From the NCBI GenBank assembly GCA_900770185.1, contig CAAGJM010000031.1:1-35905 (forward strand): a stretch of DNA of 35,905 nucleotides. Reading direction: 5' to 3'. Positions 14,233 to 21,811 of this stretch are shown here, piece by piece. A program made the position numbers and the translations under genes. Below the pieces are notes generated by a model that saw nothing but the letters and a program-made list of their open reading frames with translations, was not told the DNA's origin and searched no databases. This DNA comes from Clostridia bacterium. Its GTDB lineage: Bacteria > Bacillota > Clostridia > Christensenellales > Borkfalkiaceae. Position 1 is the stretch's first letter. The number at the start of each line of letters is the position of its first letter.

Positions 14233-15162
14233 ATGTCTAAAATTTATAAAACTGCCGATGAACTTATCGGCAACACTCCGCTTCTCGAACTTACTCATAT
14301 TGAAAAAGAGCTTGGTCTTAAAGCAAAACTGGTTGCAAAGGTAGAATATTTCAACACCACAGGGTCGGTTAAGGACAGAATCGCAAAAGCGATGATAGAA
14401 GACGCCGAAAAAAGCGGCAAACTTACCCCCGGCGCAACCATAATAGAACCTACTTCCGGCAACACCGGCATAGGTATTGCAAGCGTAGGCACCGCTAAGG
14501 GCTATAAAGTAGTTATAGTTATGCCCGAAACTATGTCCGTCGAGCGCAGGCAGCTTATCAAAGCGTACGGCGCGGAAATAGTTCTGACCGAAGGCGCGAA
14601 AGGCATGAAGGGCGCGATCGCCAAAGCCGACGAACTCGCCGCCGAAACGGGCGGGGTGGTGCTCGGTCAGTTCGTAAACACCGCTAACCCCAAAGCTCAT
14701 TACGAAACGACGGGCCCCGAAATCTGGAAAGATACTGACGGCGAAGTGGATATCTTCGTTGCGGGCGTAGGCACGGGCGGCACTATAACGGGCGTAGGCA
14801 AATATTTGAAAGAGAAAAAAGGTTCGGTGAAAGTCGTTGCGGTTGAACCCGAAACTTCTCCGGTGCTCAGCAAAGGAGTTGCGGGCTCGCACAAAATTCA
14901 GGGCATAGGCGCAGGCTTCGTTCCCGCCACGCTCGACACTAAAATTTACGACGAAGTTATCCCCGTCGCTAACGAAGACGCTTTTATAACCGGTAAACTG
15001 GTCGGCAAAAAAGAAGGCGTTCTGGTCGGCATATCCGCGGGCGCGGCTGTTTACGCGGCGATTAAGCTCGCTAAAAAAGAAGAAAACGCCGGCAAAACCA
15101 TCGTCGTTTTACTTCCCGACAGCGGCGACAGATATTTATCTACCGCACTGTTTCAGGATTAG
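14233..15162 (+). CDS. cysK: Cysteine synthase (O-acetylserine sulfhydrylase)
   Basis: PLP enzyme making cysteine from O-acetylserine and sulfide. 309 residues from the ATG at 14233, which has AAAGGAG at the right distance; an in-frame upstream ATG at 14197 lacks one. The PLP lysine is K47 in TTGSVKDR, the substrate loop is EPTSGNTGIG (about 69-78), and the phosphate-binding loop is GVGTGGTITG. The C-terminal KIQGIGAGFVP is also typical. It sits after the methionine importer, so sulfur amino acid supply genes are grouped, but it has its own structured leader. Confidence 0.95.
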   Translation: MSKIYKTADELIGNTPLLELTHIEKELGLKAKLVAKVEYFNTTGSVKDRIAKAMIEDAEKSGKLTPGATIIEPTSGNTGIGIASVGTAKGYKVVIVMPETMSVERRQLIKAYGAEIVLTEGAKGMKGAIAKADELAAETGGVVLGQFVNTANPKAHYETTGPEIWKDTDGEVDIFVAGVGTGGTITGVGKYLKEKKGSVKVVAVEPETSPVLSKGVAGSHKIQGIGAGFVPATLDTKIYDEVIPVANEDAFITGKLVGKKEGVLVGISAGAAVYAAIKLAKKEENAGKTIVVLLPDSGDRYLSTALFQD

Positions 15163-15500
15163 CGACTATCGGGTAGCGGTTAGCGGGTAGAGTGCGACAC
15201 GTCTTGCCCGCCTTGTGTAAAGGCGGGAGACGGCAAAGCCGTGACGGAAGGATTGTCAGCCCTACGTTAAAACGGAAGGAGCAAGCCCCTTCCCTACGTT
15301 AAGATTGCGGGTTATATCAAAAATCCGCCCTTATTAAACTTCCTCTTCGTTTCCGCGATCCTTTTCGCTTATTCTCGGGGCGACAGGTTTTGACGCGCCG
15401 TCATTCTGAGCGAAACGAAGAATCTCCGCGGAAGCGAACGCACGCTAAGCCTCCGGTAATTTGCAAGCAAAAGCCCTTAATAGTAAAAAAACGTTATAAA
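15163..15500. repeat. Intergenic repeats after cysK
   Basis: No gene. Contains hairpin CCCGCCTT/AAGGCGGG (15207-15227), a weak candidate end for the cysK transcript because no T run follows; a copy of the GGAAGGAGCAAGCCCCTTCC hairpin repeat (15276-15295); and a copy of the CATTCTGAGCGAAACGAAGA repeat (about 15403-15437). Confidence 0.7.
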
Positions 15501-15536
15501 AAGGCAGGCGTTAAACTAAAACGCTTGCCTTTTTTA
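15501..15536 (+). terminator. Intrinsic terminator upstream of the EamA gene
   Basis: AAGGCAGGCGTT pairs with AACGCTTGCCTT (one G-U pair) and is followed by six T. The 3' arm overlaps the -35 box of the next promoter. Confidence 0.8.
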
Positions 15537-15552
15537 TTTATGGGACTACAAT
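15525..15552 (+). promoter_or_regulatory. Promoter of the EamA transporter gene, inside the terminator arm
   Basis: TTGCCT (15525-15530), 16-base spacer, TACAAT (15547-15552). The predicted start near 15559 leaves at most three nucleotides before the ATG at 15562, where no ribosome site is seen. Confidence 0.5.
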
Positions 15553-15561
15553 AGTGTTGAT

Positions 15562-16428
15562 ATGTGGATATTAACGGCTTTGCTTTCCGCACTATTTGCG
15601 GGGGTTACTTCGATTCTCGTAAAACTCGGCGTAAAAAACACCGATTCCGACGTTGCGACCGCTTTAAGAACGGGCGTGGTGCTTGTTTTTGCCGCGCTTA
15701 TGACGCTAATAGTCGGTTCTTTTCCGACCATTAGCGCGATAACGGTTAAAGAGTGGATATTTTTGATTTTATCGGGGGTGATGACGGGCGCGTCGTGGAT
15801 ATGTTACTTCCGCGCGCTCTCGACGGGCGACGTAAACAAGGTCGCCCCGATAGATAAGTCGAGCGCGCCTTTAACCGCACTTATAGCGATAGTCGTTTTT
15901 TCCGAAACGCACAGGCTTTGGCTTAAACTTATCTCTATCGCCGTCATTTTTATCGGCACCGTTATGATGATCGAAAAAAAGGACGTCGAAAGAGTCGACG
16001 GTAAAAAAAGTTGGTTTATATACGCCGTTTGTTCGGCGGCGTTCGCCGCTTTAACGTCCGTTTTTGCAAAAATAGGCTTGAAAAACGTAGAGTCAAACTT
16101 AGGCACCACTATCCGCACGGCGGTTGTGCTTATAATCGCGTGGGCGATAGTTTTCGCCCGTAAAAAGACGGCGGATATAAAAACCATAAACAAAAAAGAA
16201 CTGCTGTTTATTCTTCTTTCGGGGATAGCGACGGGCGCGTCGTGGCTATGCTACTATAACGCCGTCAAAACGGGAGTGTTAAGCGTAGTCGTTCCGATAG
16301 ATAAGCTTAGCGTGCTTATAACGGTTGCGTTCTCGACCATAGTTTTAAAAGAAAAATCGAAACCGAAAGCGTGGGTCGGCTTGTCGCTGATAGTCGTTTT
16401 CACTATAATAACGGCTTTGTTTTGTTAA
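15562..16428 (+). CDS. EamA/DMT family transporter
   Basis: Integral membrane permease of the drug/metabolite transporter superfamily, 288 residues with about ten membrane spans. It is an internal duplication: ILSGVMTGASWICYFRALSTG in the first half corresponds to LLSGIATGASWLCYYNAVKTG in the second, each followed by a VxPIDK motif (APIDKSS, VPIDKLS). Members export amino acids or metabolites or import small organics; the substrate here cannot be predicted. The gene is monocistronic between two terminators. The start is at the first ATG after a promoter that predicts an almost leaderless mRNA. Confidence 0.88.
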   Translation: MWILTALLSALFAGVTSILVKLGVKNTDSDVATALRTGVVLVFAALMTLIVGSFPTISAITVKEWIFLILSGVMTGASWICYFRALSTGDVNKVAPIDKSSAPLTALIAIVVFSETHRLWLKLISIAVIFIGTVMMIEKKDVERVDGKKSWFIYAVCSAAFAALTSVFAKIGLKNVESNLGTTIRTAVVLIIAWAIVFARKKTADIKTINKKELLFILLSGIATGASWLCYYNAVKTGVLSVVVPIDKLSVLITVAFSTIVLKEKSKPKAWVGLSLIVVFTIITALFC

Positions 16429-16437
16429 ACGGCATAA

Positions 16438-16466
16438 AGGGCGGGTTGAATTCCCGCTCTTTTTTA
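16438..16466 (+). terminator. Intrinsic terminator after the EamA gene
   Basis: GGGCGGG pairs with CCCGCTC (one G-U pair) around loop TTGAATT and is followed by TTTTTT. Confidence 0.8.
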
Positions 16467-16506
16467 ATGCCTCGATTTTTTTAGTAAAAAACCAAAAAGC
16501 TTCGCC

Positions 16507-16572
16507 TTTACAAAATCTTTACGTTTACTTTACCGTAGTATGGGTGTAAGAGCAAAAAATAAAGGGTACAAT
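16507..16572 (+). promoter_or_regulatory. Pho box and promoter of the pst operon
   Basis: Three direct repeats TTTACA (16507), TTTACG (16518) and TTTACC (16529) with an exact 11-bp period match the known PhoP box layout of Bacillota. A -10 box TACAAT (16567-16572) has no good -35, as expected for a PhoP-activated promoter. The genes for the likely activator and its kinase are at 21015-23473. Confidence 0.75.
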
Positions 16573-16619
16573 GTAACTGCAAAACAGAAATAGAGAAAAC
16601 CAAAAAGGAGAACAAAATT

Positions 16620-17567
16620 ATGAAAAAGAAAGTATTTGCAATTTTAGCGGTCGCAATGTCCGCGGCAATGGGGTTAACGGCTTTAACCGCTTGCGGAAGC
16701 GGCTTTAAAGCGAACAAACAAATCACGGTCATTGCCCGTGAAAACAGCAGCGGCACCCGCGAAGCGTTCGATACGGTCGTAACCGACGGCGAACACTTCT
16801 TACAGGAAAAAGACGCAAGCGGCGCAAAGGTTTACCACACCACCGATACCGCTTCCGTTCAGAACAAAACGGGCACGGTTTTAAGCCAGGTTGCAACCGA
16901 TAATCAGGCGATAGGTTATATATCGCTCGGTTCGGTTGACGATACGGTCAAGGTCGTTAAAGTCGAAGGCGTTACGCCGTCGAAAGAAACGGTTCTTAAT
17001 AAATCGTACAAAATTCAACGCCCCTTCGTCGTTATGACTAGCACAAAAGTAGAACTTCAACCCCTTGCGAAAGACTTCTCCGACTTTTTAAGGAGCGGCA
17101 GCCTTCAAAAAATCTGCGACGACGACGGCGTCATCTTCTTAACCGACCCCGCGGCTCGCGCAAACCAAGGCAAAACCGCAATAGCGGTCGGCGCCTTCGC
17201 TAAACAGTCCGCGCTTCCTTCGGGCGAAAAAATCGTCATCCGCGGCTCGACTTCGATGGAAAAGGTTATATTCGCGGCGGCAAAAGCTTATGCAGACCTT
17301 TATCAGGTAAAAGCGGACGACGTGTTCGATATTCAGCTTGAAGGCTCGTCTAAAGGCGTTAAAGCGGCGCAGGAAGACGCTAAGGGCAACGTGGTAGGCT
17401 TATCTTCCGCAAAAGTCGAAAAAGACGGGATCGAAAGCTTCAATTTGTGCTTGGACGCGGTTGCGGTTATAGTCAATAAAAACAACGACGTAACAAGCGA
17501 TTTAACCCTTAAACAACTTTACGAAATTTACACCGGCAAGGTTACTAAATTCAGCGAAGTTAAATAA
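16620..17567 (+). CDS. pstS: Phosphate-binding lipoprotein, circularly permuted
   Basis: Extracytoplasmic phosphate receptor of the Pst importer, 315 residues, with a lipoprotein signal and C25 (LTAC). Motifs of PstS are all present in swapped order. Residues 35-175 match the normal second half: ITVIARENSSGTREAF (compare VVxREsGSGTReaF), QAIGYISLG (96-104) and RPFVVMT (134-140). Residues 203-315 match the normal first half: RGSTSMEKV (208-216), EGSSKGVKAA (241-250), LDAVAVIVN (278-286) and the end YTGKVTKFSEVK, which normally runs directly into the VVxRE strand. Phosphate-binding loops (SSGTR, GSTS) survive, so function is probably retained. It has a strong AAAGGAG ribosome site and follows a Pho box. 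Permutation read by eye. Confidence 0.9.
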   Translation: MKKKVFAILAVAMSAAMGLTALTACGSGFKANKQITVIARENSSGTREAFDTVVTDGEHFLQEKDASGAKVYHTTDTASVQNKTGTVLSQVATDNQAIGYISLGSVDDTVKVVKVEGVTPSKETVLNKSYKIQRPFVVMTSTKVELQPLAKDFSDFLRSGSLQKICDDDGVIFLTDPAARANQGKTAIAVGAFAKQSALPSGEKIVIRGSTSMEKVIFAAAKAYADLYQVKADDVFDIQLEGSSKGVKAAQEDAKGNVVGLSSAKVEKDGIESFNLCLDAVAVIVNKNNDVTSDLTLKQLYEIYTGKVTKFSEVK

Positions 17568-17588
17568 TCATACCCCCTATATATAATA

Positions 17589-17633
17589 CGAAATCGCGCC
17601 GTCAGACTTATAGTCTAACATCGGCGCATTTCG
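17589..17633 (+). promoter_or_regulatory. Stem-loop between pstS and pstCA
   Basis: CGAAAT-c-GCGCCG (17589-17601) pairs with CGGCGCATTTCG (17622-17633), one C bulged, and an inner AGACT/AGTCT helix extends it. No T run follows. Such structures between a binding protein gene and permease genes often protect the upstream mRNA or limit read-through, giving more PstS than channel; this role is inferred. Confidence 0.55.
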
Positions 17634-17650
17634 CATAAAAGGTAAAAATT

Positions 17651-19480
17651 ATGACTAAAACCAAGTTAAAAGACAGAGCGGGAAGAGTTATATTTACGGC
17701 GGCGGCAATAGTTACGATAATTTGCGTCGCGGCGATATTCGTATTTTTGATAATCAAAAGCGTACCCGCCCTTAATAAAATAGGTTTCTTCGAATTTTTG
17801 TTCGGGGATAAATGGATGCCCGATAGGGACGCGACTTACTCGTCGCCAAGCGGAAAGTACGGCATATTCACGATGATTTGCTCGTCGCTTGCGGCGACTT
17901 TGGGCGCGATGCTCGTCGGCGGTACGATAGGATATTTTACCGCAGTGTTCATCGCCTATTATTGTCCTGAAAAATTAAAGCGCATATTCACCGCGGTTAT
18001 AAACCTGCTTGCGGGCATACCGTCGGTGGTGTACGGGTTTTTCGGAATAACGTTTTTGCTCCCGATGCTTGCGAATATCGCTCCGAACAACGGCAGCGGC
18101 TTACTCGCGACGGCTATAATTCTGGGGATAATGATTCTCCCCACCGTCGTTTCCCTTTCAAAAACCAGCCTCGAAGCGGTGCCGAAAGCCTACTACGAAG
18201 GCGCGGTTTCTCTCGGCGCAAGTAAGGATAGGGCGGTGTTTTCGGTTATGTCGCCGGCGGCAAAGTCGGGTATAACCGCGTCGCTTGTGCTTGGCGCCGG
18301 CCGCGCGATAGGCGAAACGATGGCGGTCGTTATGGTGGCGGGTAACTCCGTTGCATACCCAAAAGGCTTGTTTTCGTCCTTCCGCGTTATGACCGCCAAC
18401 ATAGTGCTCGAAATGGGCTATGCGGGCGAACTTCAGGAAGGCGCGCTTATCGCGACGGGCGCAACGCTTCTGATATTCGTGCTTTTAATAAACGTTGCGT
18501 TCTCGTTTTTAAGCGGGGCGGCGGTTAAAAAGCTGACGGCTAAAACGGCGGGGAAAAATGGCGTGAAAAGCGGCAGATTCAAACAAGGTTTAAGCCGCGG
18601 GCTTGAAAAGTTCAGAAACGCTTTAAGCGGCGTATCGTACAAAATAAACGCGCCTAAGATAGGGCGCGGCGCGGCGATAGCGTGCGGAAGCGTTTCGGCG
18701 GTAGCTTTAATAACGGTGCTCGGCTTCATATTCGCAAACGGCTTGCCCGCAATATTCAAAAACCCGAATTTGATTTTCGGTAAATACGAGTTCGGCTCCA
18801 AGCAAATAACTATTTTACCGTCGATAATAACCACCTTTTACGCCGTCGGGCTAAGCTTGATAATAGCGGTGCCGACAGGCATTTGCACGGCGATATTTTT
18901 AAACGAGTACGCAAGCAAAAAGAACTTTTTAATTAAAATAGTCAGGGCTTCGATAGACGTTTTAAGCGGCGTGCCGTCGATAGTGTTCGGCTTGTTCGGA
19001 ATGATAACTTTCGTTAAAATATTCACGGGGTCGAGCAGCATAATCGCCGGCGTTGCAACCATCGGCATTATGCTTTTGCCGACGGTCGTCCGCTCGACGG
19101 AAGAAAGCTTAAAATCGGTGCCTAACAGTCTGCGCGAAGGAAGTTACGCGCTCGGCGCGGGCAAACTTCACACCGTGCTTAAAGTAGTGTTGCCGTCGAG
19201 CTTGCCGGGCATTTTATCCGCGGTTATCCTTACTATCGGCAGGGTTGTAAGCGAATCGGCACCCTTCTTGTACACAATGGGTTCGGTCATAACGGCTATC
19301 CCGAAAAGCATAACCGCACCGGGCGCAACGTTAGCGGTCGCGCTTTATCAACTGTCGGGCGAAGGGTGGTATTTAAAAGAGGCGTACGGGGCGGCGGTCG
19401 TGCTGATAGTAATAACGTTACTACTTAACTTGACGGCGGAACTTCTGGCACGCAAACTCAACAAAAAAAACAGGTGTTAA
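17651..19480 (+). CDS. Phosphate ABC transporter permease, PstC-PstA fusion
   Basis: A single 609-residue protein holds both permease subunits of the Pst importer. Residues ~10-305 are PstC (AGIPSVVYGFFGITFLLP, coupling loop EGAVSLGASKDRAVFSVM). A basic, mostly hydrophilic linker of ~40 residues (about 303-345) follows. Residues ~345-605 are PstA (SGVPSIVFGLFGMITF, coupling loop EGSYALGAGKLHTVLKVVLP). About six membrane spans per half are visible. The reading frame is continuous with no frameshift signature. Since the channel needs one PstC and one PstA, fusion fixes 1:1 stoichiometry. The stop is 3 bp before pstB. Confidence 0.93.
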   Translation: MTKTKLKDRAGRVIFTAAAIVTIICVAAIFVFLIIKSVPALNKIGFFEFLFGDKWMPDRDATYSSPSGKYGIFTMICSSLAATLGAMLVGGTIGYFTAVFIAYYCPEKLKRIFTAVINLLAGIPSVVYGFFGITFLLPMLANIAPNNGSGLLATAIILGIMILPTVVSLSKTSLEAVPKAYYEGAVSLGASKDRAVFSVMSPAAKSGITASLVLGAGRAIGETMAVVMVAGNSVAYPKGLFSSFRVMTANIVLEMGYAGELQEGALIATGATLLIFVLLINVAFSFLSGAAVKKLTAKTAGKNGVKSGRFKQGLSRGLEKFRNALSGVSYKINAPKIGRGAAIACGSVSAVALITVLGFIFANGLPAIFKNPNLIFGKYEFGSKQITILPSIITTFYAVGLSLIIAVPTGICTAIFLNEYASKKNFLIKIVRASIDVLSGVPSIVFGLFGMITFVKIFTGSSSIIAGVATIGIMLLPTVVRSTEESLKSVPNSLREGSYALGAGKLHTVLKVVLPSSLPGILSAVILTIGRVVSESAPFLYTMGSVITAIPKSITAPGATLAVALYQLSGEGWYLKEAYGAAVVLIVITLLLNLTAELLARKLNKKNRC

Positions 19481-19483
19481 AAT

Positions 19484-20263
19484 ATGAAAAATAAAGTTAG
19501 AACGATTTTCGGCGGAAACATTTCGGTTAAAAACGCAAACCTTTATTACGGAGACTTCCATGCGCTTAAAGACGTCAATATCGAAATCCCCGAAAAAAAG
19601 GTCACCGCGTTTATAGGCCCGTCGGGGTGCGGCAAGTCGACTTTTTTAAGGTGCTTTAACCGTATGAACGATTTGATTGAAGACTGTAAAATAACGGGCG
19701 AGTTTAAAATAGGCGGAGCGGATATTTACGATAAAAAAACCGACGTGAACGAACTGCGGCGCAGCGTCGGCATGGTTTTCCAGAAGCCCAACCCCTTTTT
19801 GACGAGCATTTACGAAAACGTCGTGTACGGCGCGAGGACGGCGGGCATACACAAAAAGTCGGAACTTGACGAAATCGCCGAAACGTCGCTTAAAAACGCG
19901 TCTATGTGGGACGAGGTTAAAGACAGGCTTTTATCCCCCGCGGCGGGGCTTTCGGGCGGGCAGCAGCAAAGGCTTTGCATAGCGCGCGCCTTAGCCGCTA
20001 AACCCGAAATTTTGCTTATGGACGAGCCGACCAGCGCGCTCGACCCCATATCTACGGGTAAAATAGAAGAACTTATCGACGAACTTAAAAATAACTTAAC
20101 GATAGTTATCGTCACCCACAACATGGGGCAGGCGACCCGCGTTGCCGACGAAACGGCGTTCTTCCTGCTAGGCGATCTTATCGAGTGCGGTGACACCGAA
20201 AAAATCTTCTCCGCGCCTAAGGATAAGCGCACCGAAAATTATATAACGGGGCGTTTCGGATGA
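19484..20263 (+). CDS. pstB: Phosphate ABC transporter, ATP-binding protein
   Basis: ATPase of the phosphate importer, 259 residues, normal family length. Walker A GPSGCGKST, PstB-typical FNRMNDL after it, Q-loop FQKPNPF, signature LSGGQQQRLCIARAL, Walker B ILLMDEPTSALDP and H-loop VTHNMGQA are all intact. It follows pstCA by 3 bp in the same operon, with a weaker ribosome site (AGGTG), consistent with coupled translation. Confidence 0.97.
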   Translation: MKNKVRTIFGGNISVKNANLYYGDFHALKDVNIEIPEKKVTAFIGPSGCGKSTFLRCFNRMNDLIEDCKITGEFKIGGADIYDKKTDVNELRRSVGMVFQKPNPFLTSIYENVVYGARTAGIHKKSELDEIAETSLKNASMWDEVKDRLLSPAAGLSGGQQQRLCIARALAAKPEILLMDEPTSALDPISTGKIEELIDELKNNLTIVIVTHNMGQATRVADETAFFLLGDLIECGDTEKIFSAPKDKRTENYITGRFG

Positions 20264-20350
20264 TATTTCGTCGCCGTAAAACCGAAATTTTGCGGGGTTT
20301 ATGCGATATTTTAATAAAGGCTTGTAAAAAAAGGAGTTTAAATATATACT

Positions 20351-21004
20351 ATGAGTATAAGAAGCAAGTACGAAAGCGAACTTAAAATCGTGTTCGATAA
20401 GCTTACCGAGATGTGCAGAGCCGTCGTCGAGGCGATAGAGCGGTCGGTCACCGCCCTTAAAACGCGCGACGAAAGTTTGGCGAAGCTCGTCATCGCAAGC
20501 GATAAGCAAATCGACTATAAAGAGCGTGAAATAGAGCAGGACTGTTTGAAAATTCTGCTTATGGAGCACCCCGTTGCGGGCGACTTCCGCGACGTTTCCG
20601 CCGCGCTTAAAATGATAACGGATTTAGAGCGCATCGCCGATCAGGCGGCGGATATATCCGAGCTTTCGCTTCAATTTAAAAACGAAAAATTCATAAAACA
20701 ACCCGAACACATAGAAGCCATGGCTAAAATAGCGGTCGAAATGGTTAAAGACGGGGTTAAAAGTTACGTCGATAAAGACTTAGCCGCCGCGCGCGAACTC
20801 GATAAGCGCGACGACAGGGTAGACAAACTGTTTTTAACGGTTAAAGACGAACTTGTCGCCCTTATCGTGAAAGACCCCGCATGCGCCGAACAGGCCGTGC
20901 TTTTTATGATGATTGCAAAGTACTTAGAGCGTATCGGAGACCATGCCGTGAACATAGGCGAGTGGGTCGAATACGCCGCCACGGGCTACCACAAACCGGG
21001 TTGA
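20351..21004 (+). CDS. phoU: Phosphate signalling protein PhoU
   Basis: Cytoplasmic negative regulator linking Pst transport to the PhoR kinase. 217 residues, all-helical, with the two repeated PhoU metal-binding signatures: DLERIADQAADISE in the first bundle and LERIGDHAVNIGEW in the second. AAAAGGAG lies upstream of the start, a little further than usual (about 13 bases). It sits between pstB and the two-component genes, as in other Bacillota. Confidence 0.95.
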   Translation: MSIRSKYESELKIVFDKLTEMCRAVVEAIERSVTALKTRDESLAKLVIASDKQIDYKEREIEQDCLKILLMEHPVAGDFRDVSAALKMITDLERIADQAADISELSLQFKNEKFIKQPEHIEAMAKIAVEMVKDGVKSYVDKDLAAARELDKRDDRVDKLFLTVKDELVALIVKDPACAEQAVLFMMIAKYLERIGDHAVNIGEWVEYAATGYHKPG

Positions 21005-21014
21005 CGGAGAGTTT

Positions 21015-21686
21015 ATGCGCCAACAAAAACTTATTTATTGCTTAGACGACGAAAAGCCCATTTTAGAAGTGTACGACTACGCTTTAACCCCCGCGGGTTA
21101 TACCGTCAGATGCTTTACGCGCGGCGAAGATTTGCTTACGGAAAGCGAAAAGGTCGCGCCCGATTTGTACGTTTTGGATATTATGCTCGACGGAATAGAC
21201 GGCTACGGCGTTTTGTCTGAAATAAGAAAGCACCCCTCGCTTAAAGATTTACCCGTCATTATGGTTTCGGCAAAAACCGCCGAGATAGACAAAGTCAAAG
21301 GGCTTAACTTAGGCGCGGACGATTATATCGAAAAGCCTTTCGGCATAATGGAACTTGTGGCGCGGGTAAACGCAAGGTTTCGCCGCACGTCGCCGAAAAA
21401 CGAAGGGGCGAGTTATAAAGATATCGTCGTTGACGATACGGCGCATACAATAACCGTTGCAGGCATCGAGCTTACCCTCACTTTAAAGCAGTACGAGCTT
21501 TTGCGCGTGTTCGTTAAAAACGCGGGGAAAGCTTTCACGCGGGACGAGCTTTTAGACGAAGTGTGGGGCGAAAACTACGGCGAAACGCGAACGCTCGACA
21601 TCTTTGTTTCCGACTTGCGCAAAAAACTAAGCGGCTCCGCCGCCGAGATAGTTACCGTCCGCGGCGTCGGATATATGCTTAAATGA
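21015..21686 (+). CDS. phoP: Phosphate regulon response regulator (OmpR/PhoB class)
   Basis: DNA-binding response regulator, 223 residues. Receiver domain 1-~118 with acidic pair D11/D12, phospho-acceptor D55 (YVLDIMLDG), and the conserved lysine in EKPFGIMEL. The C-terminal winged helix (about 130-223) has LTLKQYELLRVFVKNAGKAF and the DNA-contacting TLDIFVSDLRKKL helix. It starts 11 bp after phoU. It is the natural candidate to bind the TTTAC repeats before pstS. Confidence 0.93.
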   Translation: MRQQKLIYCLDDEKPILEVYDYALTPAGYTVRCFTRGEDLLTESEKVAPDLYVLDIMLDGIDGYGVLSEIRKHPSLKDLPVIMVSAKTAEIDKVKGLNLGADDYIEKPFGIMELVARVNARFRRTSPKNEGASYKDIVVDDTAHTITVAGIELTLTLKQYELLRVFVKNAGKAFTRDELLDEVWGENYGETRTLDIFVSDLRKKLSGSAAEIVTVRGVGYMLK

Positions 21687-21811
21687 GTCGTCGCATTTCA
21701 CCGCGTCGCCGTTTTGCGAATTAAAAAATCTGATAAACCCCGCAATAAAACTACATTCAAAATTAAACTATCCGCAACAAAAACCAGCGTATAGTAAGAT
21801 AATAAACAATT

